From positions 1-64,000 of the forward strand of contig CAVULO010000001.1 of the NCBI GenBank assembly GCA_963742345.1: a DNA stretch of 64,000 nt, written 5' to 3'. This stretch comes from Pseudolabrys sp963742345. Lineage in GTDB: Bacteria; Pseudomonadota; Alphaproteobacteria; Rhizobiales; Xanthobacteraceae. Position numbers and translations under genes: made by a program. Of this stretch, positions 58,256-64,000 are shown piece by piece; position 1 is the stretch's first letter, and each line of letters begins with the position of its first letter. Under the pieces are notes generated by a model. The model searched no databases and had not been told where the DNA came from. It worked only from the letters and a program-made list of their open reading frames with translations.

Positions 58256-59098
58256 ATGCTGGTGCTCAAGCGGTTGATCGCATTCATCGCCACGAGCGTG
58301 CCCTTATTTGCCTTGGGAACGGCGCTTGCCGCGACCGGCCAACCGGAACCGTGGCAGCTTGGACTTCAAAAGGGCGCCACCCCGGTGATGGACGACATCA
58401 TCTGGTTCCACGATTTCCTGTTGTGGGTCATCTCGGCCATCACCGTGTTCGTACTCGCACTGCTCGTCATCGTGGTGGTGAAGTTCAATGCGCGCAGCAA
58501 TCCGACGCCTTCGCGGACCACCCACAACACCGCGATCGAGGTGATGTGGACGGTGATTCCCGTCCTTATCCTGGTGACGATCGCGGTGCCATCTTTTCGC
58601 CTGCTGTTTTATCAACTCAACATGCCGAAGGCAGATGTGACAGTGAAGGCTACCGGCAAACAGTGGTTCTGGAGTTATAGCTATCCGGACAGCAAATTTG
58701 AGTTCGATTCGCTTTTGGCCTGTGACCAGGAACGCATAAAGTGTGAACAGCCACGCTTGCTCGCGGTCGATAACGAGATGGTCGTACCGGTGAACAAAGT
58801 GGTGCATGTGCTGACCACTGGCGCTGAGGTAATTCATTCATTTGCCGTTCCGGCATTCGGCATCAAGATCGACGCCATCCCCGGGCGCATCAACGAAACC
58901 TGGTTCAAGGCCGAACGTGAAGGCACTTATTACGGCCAATGTTCCGAGCTTTGCGGCAAGGATCACGCCTACATGCCGATCGTGGTGCGCGTGGTGAACG
59001 ACAAAGAGTACACCGCGTGGATCGAGCAGGCTAAGAAGAAATACGCGAACGACGGCAGCTATCCGACCGCAGTGGCCGCGGCGGGCGGTGCGGACTAA
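58256..59098 (+). CDS. coxB: Cytochrome c oxidase subunit II
   Basis: 280 residues: a cleavable signal (IAFIATSVPLFALGTALAA), two membrane segments (DFLLWVISAITVFVLALLVIVVVKF and VIPVLILVTIAVPSFRLLFY) and a periplasmic CuA domain. CuA ligands are in EVIHSFAVPAF and YYGQCSELCGKDHAYMPI (Cys, Cys, His, Met). KQWFWSYSYPD is the aromatic patch for electron entry. It takes electrons from cytochrome c to subunit I and opens the cox operon. Confidence 0.96.
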   Translation: MLVLKRLIAFIATSVPLFALGTALAATGQPEPWQLGLQKGATPVMDDIIWFHDFLLWVISAITVFVLALLVIVVVKFNARSNPTPSRTTHNTAIEVMWTVIPVLILVTIAVPSFRLLFYQLNMPKADVTVKATGKQWFWSYSYPDSKFEFDSLLACDQERIKCEQPRLLAVDNEMVVPVNKVVHVLTTGAEVIHSFAVPAFGIKIDAIPGRINETWFKAEREGTYYGQCSELCGKDHAYMPIVVRVVNDKEYTAWIEQAKKKYANDGSYPTAVAAAGGAD

Positions 59099-59140
59099 CG
59101 GATACGCGGGCGACAACGACGAGGTCGAAGGACAATAACG

Positions 59141-60754
59141 ATGGCTAGCAACACGGCTGCTGCGCACGGCGCACACGAGGCCCACGAACATCACCCGACC
59201 GGATGGCGGCGCTTTGTGTATTCGACGAACCACAAGGACATCGGAACTATGTATCTCGTGTTCGCGCTTGGTGCCGGCGTGATCGGTGGTCTGTTGTCGA
59301 TCGGGATCCGGCTCGAATTGCAGAATCCCGGCGTTCAGATTTTTCCGACCCCGCACGAATTCAACGTGTTCGTCACTGCGCACGGCCTGATCATGATCTT
59401 TTTCATGGTGATGCCGGCGATGATCGGCGGATTCGGCAATTGGTTCGTGCCGTTGATGATCGGCGCGCCGGACATGGCCTTTCCGCGCATGAACAATATC
59501 TCATTCTGGCTGCTGCCCGCGTCGTTTGCGCTGCTGATCACCTCGATGTTCGTCGAGGGTGAGCCAGGCTCCAACGGCGTTGGCGCCGGATGGACTCTCT
59601 ATGCGCCGTTGTCGACCAGCGGTCATCCCGGGCCAGCGGTCGACTTCGGCATTCTGGCGTTGCATCTCGCCGGTGCTTCGTCGATCCTCGGCGCCATCAA
59701 TTTCATCACGACTATCTTCAACATGCGTGCGCCTGGTATGACGCTGCACAAGATGCCGCTGTTCGTTTGGTCGATCCTGGTAACGGTGTTCCTGCTACTG
59801 TTGGCGCTGCCAGTGCTTGCGGGCGCCATCACGATGCTGCTGACCGATCGCAATTTCGGCACGACGTTTTTCTCGGCCGAAGGTGGCGGCGACCCAATTC
59901 TTTACCAGCACTTGTTCTGGTTTTTTGGCCATCCGGAAGTGTACATCCTGATCCTGCCCGGCTTCGGCATGATCAGCCAAATCGTCGCTACCTTCAGCCG
60001 CAAGCCCGTGTTCGGCTATCTCGGTATGGCCTACGCGATGGTTGCAATTGGCGGCATCGGCTTCGTGGTGTGGGCGCACCATATGTACACAGTCGGAATG
60101 TCGACGGGCGCGCAGGCCTATTTCATTGCCGCCACCATGGTGATCGCGGTGCCGACCGGCGTTAAGATTTTCTCCTGGATTGCCACTATGTGGGGAGGCT
60201 CAATCGAATTCCGTACTCCCATGCTGTGGGCGATGGGCTTCATCTTCCTGTTCACGCTTGGCGGCGTAACGGGCGTAGTCCTGGCCAATGCCGGTGTCGA
60301 CCGTGTGTTGCAAGATACCTATTACGTTGTGGCCCACTTTCACTACGTGCTCTCGCTTGGCGCCGTCTTCGCCATCTTTGGCGGCTGGTACTACTGGTTC
60401 CCGAAGATGACCGGCTATATGTACAATGAAACCGTCGGAAAGCTGCACTTCTGGGTCACGTTCATTGGGGTGAACCTGGTGTTCTTCCCGCAGCATTTCC
60501 TCGGCCTTGCCGGCATGCCGCGCCGTTATGTGGACTATCCGGACGCATTCCACGGCTGGAACATGGTTTCGTCCTTCGGCTCGTATATTTCGGGCTTCGG
60601 CGTTCTTATCTTCTTTTTTGGCCTGGTCGAGGCCTTCGCGAAGAAGCGCGTGGCCGGCAACAATCCATGGGGGGGCGGGGCGACCACGCTGGAATGGACC
60701 CTCTCGTCGCCGCCGCCGTTCCATCAGTTTGAAACGCTACCGCGGATCAAATAG
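59141..60754 (+). CDS. coxA: Cytochrome c oxidase subunit I (aa3 type)
   Basis: 537 residues with twelve hydrophobic segments. The heme a and a3/CuB ligands are visible in TAHGLIMIFFMVMPAMIGGFGNW, WFFGHPEVYILILPGFG (His-Tyr cross-link region), HHMYTVGM and VVAHFHYVLSLG. The D-channel (NxxxxxN, here GNWFVPLMIGAPDMAFPRMNN) and K-channel residues are present, as in A1-type oxidases. It starts 42 nt after coxB. Confidence 0.97.
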   Translation: MASNTAAAHGAHEAHEHHPTGWRRFVYSTNHKDIGTMYLVFALGAGVIGGLLSIGIRLELQNPGVQIFPTPHEFNVFVTAHGLIMIFFMVMPAMIGGFGNWFVPLMIGAPDMAFPRMNNISFWLLPASFALLITSMFVEGEPGSNGVGAGWTLYAPLSTSGHPGPAVDFGILALHLAGASSILGAINFITTIFNMRAPGMTLHKMPLFVWSILVTVFLLLLALPVLAGAITMLLTDRNFGTTFFSAEGGGDPILYQHLFWFFGHPEVYILILPGFGMISQIVATFSRKPVFGYLGMAYAMVAIGGIGFVVWAHHMYTVGMSTGAQAYFIAATMVIAVPTGVKIFSWIATMWGGSIEFRTPMLWAMGFIFLFTLGGVTGVVLANAGVDRVLQDTYYVVAHFHYVLSLGAVFAIFGGWYYWFPKMTGYMYNETVGKLHFWVTFIGVNLVFFPQHFLGLAGMPRRYVDYPDAFHGWNMVSSFGSYISGFGVLIFFFGLVEAFAKKRVAGNNPWGGGATTLEWTLSSPPPFHQFETLPRIK

Positions 60755-60772
60755 AGGACCCCAGCGCAGCTC

Positions 60773-61732
60773 ATGTCGCTCGTCAGCGAAGGCGCAGATT
60801 TTCGCGGGCCGCTTGCCGCTAACAGCGGCCTAGCTGAGCCGAGCCTCGCGACAGTTGGCGATTACATCGCGCTAATGAAGCCGCGGGTGATGTCGCTCGT
60901 GGTTTTCACTGCGCTGGTAGGACTGGCTGTAGCTCCCGGCTCACTGCATCCGATCACCGCCTTTACCGCGCTGCTTTGCATTGCTGTTGGTGCGGGTGCT
61001 GCTGGTGCGCTCAATATGTGGTACGATGCTGACATCGATGCCGTGATGACGCGAACGGCGCGGCGGCCGGTGCCGATGGGACGGGTGCGGCCGGGCGAAG
61101 CGCTCGCCTTCGGACTGACACTCGGGTCGTTTGCGGTTGTGGTGCTCGGCTTGCTTGTGAATTGGCTAGCCGCGGTGTTGCTTGCGTTCACCATCTTCTT
61201 CTACGTCGTTGTTTACACAGTCTGGCTCAAACGCTCGACCTCGCAGAACATCGTGATCGGCGGCGCCGCCGGTGCTTTCCCACCAATGATCGGCTGGGCA
61301 GCGGCGGCCGGCTCTTTGTCGTTTGAGCCAATCCTTTTGTTTCTGATCATTTTCTTCTGGACACCGCCGCATTTCTGGGCGCTGGCGCTTTATCGTACCG
61401 ACGATTATGCGCGCGCTGGAATTCCGATGCTCCCTGTTGTCGCAGGTGACGCAAGCACGCGATTGCAGATTCTGCTTTATACGCTGATACTCGTTCCACT
61501 CGGTATCGCGCCCTGGGTCCTCGGTTACACCGGGCCGCTTTATGGAACGACTGCCTTTATCGTGGGCGCCGTTATGCTGGCGCTCGGGTGTCGGGTTCTC
61601 CGCGAGCGACGCCCCGCGGAACGCGCGAGTCGCAGTCTTTTCGCCTTTTCGATCCTCTATCTTTTTCTACTTTTCGCTGTGCTGCTGGTTGAGCGCGGAT
61701 GGGGCGGGCTGATCGTCCGTTTGGCAACGTGA
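60773..61732 (+). CDS. ctaB: Protoheme IX farnesyltransferase
   Basis: 319 residues, nine hydrophobic segments. The prenyl-diphosphate motifs are LNMWYDADIDAVMTRTARRPVP and the second YRTDDYARAGIPMLPVV. It converts heme B to heme O for the oxidase. It lies 18 nt after coxA and belongs to the operon. The gene is often called cyoE; ctaB/coxE naming applies in alphaproteobacteria. Confidence 0.95.
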   Translation: MSLVSEGADFRGPLAANSGLAEPSLATVGDYIALMKPRVMSLVVFTALVGLAVAPGSLHPITAFTALLCIAVGAGAAGALNMWYDADIDAVMTRTARRPVPMGRVRPGEALAFGLTLGSFAVVVLGLLVNWLAAVLLAFTIFFYVVVYTVWLKRSTSQNIVIGGAAGAFPPMIGWAAAAGSLSFEPILLFLIIFFWTPPHFWALALYRTDDYARAGIPMLPVVAGDASTRLQILLYTLILVPLGIAPWVLGYTGPLYGTTAFIVGAVMLALGCRVLRERRPAERASRSLFAFSILYLFLLFAVLLVERGWGGLIVRLAT

Positions 61733-61746
61733 GCGTCGGGACCATC

Positions 61747-61911
61747 ATGAGTGACCAACGCGAAGACGACGGCATTGTGCTCACAGAAGCACAGAAGCGT
61801 GCGCGGCGTTCTCGTTCGATTGCAATCGCAGTCGCGCTCGCTGCGTTGGTCGTGTTGTTCTATGTGATGACGCTGGTGAAGGGCCCGGGTGTCCTGATCC
61901 GCCCCATCTGA
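61747..61911 (+). CDS. Small CoxF-like membrane protein
   Basis: 54 residues from the ATG at 61,747: MSDQREDDGIVLTEAQKRAR, RSRSIAIAVALAALVVLFYVM, TLVKGPGVLIRPI. One membrane helix behind a charged leader. Single-helix proteins of this kind occupy this slot in alphaproteobacterial cox operons, between ctaB and ctaG, and are annotated CoxF. Their role is thought to be assembly. Confidence 0.8.
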   Translation: MSDQREDDGIVLTEAQKRARRSRSIAIAVALAALVVLFYVMTLVKGPGVLIRPI

Positions 61912-61928
61912 CAAACGAAACGGCACCG

Positions 61929-62534
61929 ATGACCGCTCGCTCGCCCAATTCAGATAAAAAGCCCCTGCGCCGCGATGTGCTGGTCGCCGGCTGCTGTGGC
62001 GCGGTTGTCGCCGGCATGGTCGGGGCAGCCTATGCGGCGGTACCTTTTTACAGCTGGTTTTGCAAGACAACCGGATTTGGTGGCACTACCCAGGTTGCGG
62101 AAAGGGCGCCAGACCATATTCTTGGCCGCACGCTGACAATCCGTTTCGATTCCAACGTGTCGTCCGGTCTGCCGTGGAAATTCCAACCGGAGCAAAGTGC
62201 GATTCAGGTGCGCATCGGGGAGGTTGCGACTGTACACTACAAGGTCGTCAACGAAGCCGCGCGCGAAGTCGCTGCGCAGGCTTCGTACAATGTCTCGCCA
62301 CCCACAGTCGGGGCCTATTTCGACAAGATCAACTGCTTCTGTTTCACCGAGCAGCGCCTGAAAGCAGGCGAGACTCGCGAGATGACGGTGGTTTTTTATG
62401 TCGATCCATCGATCGTAAAAGATCGCGACCAGGACGATCTCAGCACCATCACGCTATCTTATACGTTCTATAGGCTGCGCGAGCCGGAGCAGCCGGTGGC
62501 CGATGCGCCCGATAAAAACTCGAGCAAGCTCTAA
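61929..62534 (+). CDS. ctaG: Cytochrome c oxidase assembly protein CtaG/Cox11
   Basis: 201 residues. One N-terminal membrane helix (LVAGCCGAVVAGMVGAAYAA) then AVPFYSWFCKTTGFGGTTQ and FDKINCFCFTEQRLKAGE, the CFCF copper-binding motif of Cox11. It delivers copper to the CuB site of subunit I from the periplasmic side. It starts 17 nt after the small gene. Confidence 0.95.
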   Translation: MTARSPNSDKKPLRRDVLVAGCCGAVVAGMVGAAYAAVPFYSWFCKTTGFGGTTQVAERAPDHILGRTLTIRFDSNVSSGLPWKFQPEQSAIQVRIGEVATVHYKVVNEAAREVAAQASYNVSPPTVGAYFDKINCFCFTEQRLKAGETREMTVVFYVDPSIVKDRDQDDLSTITLSYTFYRLREPEQPVADAPDKNSSKL

Positions 62535-62548
62535 CGGAGACAAAGACG

Positions 62549-63394
62549 ATGGCCGACGCTCACGCCAAGCACCACGACTACCACCTGGTTGATCCGAGCC
62601 CATGGCCGGCGGTCGGGGCGGTGTCAGCCTTCATCCTGGCGGTCGGTGCCATCAGTTGGATGCACCATATGTACGCTGCCGCTCCGTTAGTCTTCGGTGT
62701 CGGCGTGCTCGGGGTGCTCTACACCTTTGTCGCCTGGTGGCGTGACGTGATCCGCGAAGCTCAATTCGATGGCTTTCACACGCGTGTGGTTCAGATTTCG
62801 CATCGCTACGGAATGATCCTGTTTATCGCCTCTGAGGTGATGTTTTTCGTCGCCTGGTTCTGGGCCTATTTCAATACAGCGCTGTTTCCTGGCGACGTAC
62901 ATGACGTCGGCCGTATCGCTGTAACCGGTGGAGTGTGGCCGCCAAAGGGGATCGAGACCTTTGACCCCTGGCATCTGCCGCTGCTCAACACGCTGATACT
63001 GCTCACGTCCGGCACCACGGTGACATGGGCTCACCATGCACTACTGGAGGACGACAGGCAGGGCCTGAAATGGGGCCTGATCCTCACGATCCTGCTGGGA
63101 CTCACTTTCACCTGCGTCCAAGCTTACGAATATTCGCACGCGGCGTTCCACTTCAGTGGCAACATTTATGGTGCCACCTTCTTCATGGCGACCGGCTTTC
63201 ACGGCGCGCATGTGATCATCGGCTCGATCTTCCTGATTGTCTGCCTTATGCGTGCGCTGGCTGGGCACTTCAGTCCGAAGCAGCATCTCGGCTTCGAATT
63301 CGCCGCGTGGTATTGGCATTTCGTCGACGTAGTATGGCTGTTCCTGTTCGCCTGCATATATGTCTGGGGCTCGGGCGTGCCGCATCCAGAGTGA
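62549..63394 (+). CDS. coxC: Cytochrome c oxidase subunit III
   Basis: 281 residues with seven hydrophobic segments. HDYHLVDPSPWPAVGAVSAF opens the family, followed by GMILFIASEVMFFVAWFWAYFN, TSGTTVTWAHHALLEDDRQ and GFHGAHVIIGSIFLIVCLMR; FEFAAWYWHFVDVVWLFLFACIYVWG is the conserved end. It stabilises the subunit I proton channel. It is the last gene before a terminator. Confidence 0.96.
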   Translation: MADAHAKHHDYHLVDPSPWPAVGAVSAFILAVGAISWMHHMYAAAPLVFGVGVLGVLYTFVAWWRDVIREAQFDGFHTRVVQISHRYGMILFIASEVMFFVAWFWAYFNTALFPGDVHDVGRIAVTGGVWPPKGIETFDPWHLPLLNTLILLTSGTTVTWAHHALLEDDRQGLKWGLILTILLGLTFTCVQAYEYSHAAFHFSGNIYGATFFMATGFHGAHVIIGSIFLIVCLMRALAGHFSPKQHLGFEFAAWYWHFVDVVWLFLFACIYVWGSGVPHPE

Positions 63395-63415
63395 CCATCG
63401 CAGATGGCCTATTGG

Positions 63416-63448
63416 AAAGGGCGGCGTCATCGCGCCGCCCTTTTTTTT
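63416..63448 (+). terminator. Intrinsic terminator after coxC
   Basis: GGGCGGCG (63,419-63,426) pairs with CGCCGCCC (63,433-63,440), then eight T follow (63,441-63,448). It would end or attenuate the cox transcript before the DUF983 and SURF1 genes, which then need read-through or their own promoter. Confidence 0.88.
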
Positions 63449-63466
63449 GATGTTTGAAGTAGAGTC

Positions 63467-63853
63467 ATGATTAACCGGAAATCGATGGATCATCTGCCGA
63501 TCAGTCGTGGGCTACGCGGCCGCTGTCCGCGTTGCGGCGAGGGTCGGCTGTTTCGCGGATACCTGTCGCTGCGACCGGCGTGCGAACATTGCGGTCTTGA
63601 CTACGGCTTTGCCGATGCCGGCGATGGTCCGGCGGTGTTTGTGATCCTCATAGGAGGTTTCATCGTCGTGTTCGCGGCGCTGATGACCGAAATCGCCTAC
63701 CAGCCACCATATTGGGTCCACGCCGCTCTTTGGCTGCCATTGATTCTAATCGTGACGCTCGCTCCACTACGCCTGATCAAGGGCTTACTGATCGCGCTGC
63801 AGTATCATCACAGAGCAGCGGAAGGCCGCCTCGAACGTCGCGGTGATTCGTGA
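63467..63853 (+). CDS. DUF983 zinc-ribbon membrane protein
   Basis: 128 residues. A four-Cys ribbon (RGRCPRCGEGRLFRGYLSLRPACEHCGLD) precedes two membrane segments (GPAVFVILIGGFIVVFAALM and WVHAALWLPLILIVTLAPLRLI). DUF983 genes recur next to cox genes in alphaproteobacteria and are presumed to help assembly. The stop TGA overlaps the next GTG by two bases. Confidence 0.88.
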   Translation: MINRKSMDHLPISRGLRGRCPRCGEGRLFRGYLSLRPACEHCGLDYGFADAGDGPAVFVILIGGFIVVFAALMTEIAYQPPYWVHAALWLPLILIVTLAPLRLIKGLLIALQYHHRAAEGRLERRGDS

Positions 63854-64000
63854 AAAAGGCGCGCAAGCGGAGGAGTAGCGTACTTGACGCGACAGTGTCT
63901 GCACTCGTTGGTGTCGTGATTCTGAGCGGTCTCGGCATCTGGCAACTGGACCGCAAGATCTCTAAAGAAAACCTGATTGCGACGCTCAACGCGCGGCTCA
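63850..64000 (+). CDS. SURF1-family oxidase assembly protein, 3' cut by window edge
   Basis: The GTG at 63,850 overlaps the DUF983 stop. The visible 50 residues include a membrane segment ATVSALVGVVILSGLGIWQL and DRKISKENLIATLNARL, the G-x-W-Q-x-x-R-x-x-x-K motif of SURF1. SURF1 helps insert heme a3 into subunit I. About 80 percent of the gene lies outside. Confidence 0.85.
   Translation, partial: MKKARKRRSSVLDATVSALVGVVILSGLGIWQLDRKISKENLIATLNARL

Noticed and set aside
58081..58293. Small minus-strand frame with a hydrophobic stretch upstream of coxB
   Set aside because: It overlaps the coxB start and ribosome-binding site and has no Shine-Dalgarno or conserved feature.

Overview
This window does not read as one genome. 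It looks like at least three bacterial sources joined end to end, most likely a metagenomic or mis-assembled contig.

Block A (about 1-18,795) is very GC-rich and has the gene content of a myxobacterium (Polyangia-like): an Asp-box propeller protein with a MYXO-CTERM-like tail, a pentapeptide-repeat/discoidin/P-domain protein, tandem DUF3237 genes, a PD40 lipoprotein, a transglutaminase(DUF2126) - ATP-grasp/alpha-E - transglutaminase operon, and a di-heme cytochrome. Nearly every long gene here changes frame several times although the protein similarity continues, which points to indel errors more than to real pseudogenes.

Block B (about 18,800-39,651) has a Gemmatimonadota-like gene set: a ParA ATPase facing a cluster of four short palindromes, a large outer-membrane protein, an M13 peptidase, DinB, LssY_C, a sarcosine-oxidase-like flavoenzyme, a fluoride-riboswitch-controlled crcB-DUF190 pair, SPOR, DedA, DUF3592 and serine-hydrolase genes. 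From about 32.8 kb the sequence becomes clean and lower in GC: an HNH nuclease, a COG4280-like membrane protein, a winged-helix protein, an AT-rich gene-poor kilobase and an RPA-type plasmid replication initiator, then a lipoprotein, an EamA transporter and the start of a GAF-domain gene. ParA plus an RPA-type initiator suggests that block B comes from a plasmid or secondary replicon.

Block C (about 40.1-64 kb) is clean alphaproteobacterial (Hyphomicrobiales-like) chromosome. It carries the start of a PodJ-like gene, a MerR regulator, two acyl-CoA dehydrogenases, an MFS transporter, a thiolase-cupin-FadJ beta-oxidation operon, a RecD-like helicase, glutamate-cysteine ligase, LysR and DUF1127 genes, a PAN-domain protein, lepB, tldD, an IalB-family gene and the cytochrome c oxidase operon (coxB, coxA, ctaB, small coxF-like ORF, ctaG, coxC, DUF983, SURF1) running off the right edge.

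The joins are visible. At about 18,795 a cytochrome gene and a parA gene, pointing at each other, both lose their 3' ends at the same place. At 39,652-39,686 a run of 35 T cuts a GAF-domain gene, followed by about 400 bases of unassigned sequence. The best-supported regulatory element is a complete promoter, fluoride aptamer and intrinsic terminator upstream of crcB. The most novel-looking signal is the palindrome array beside parA. No rRNA, tRNA or CRISPR array was recognised.
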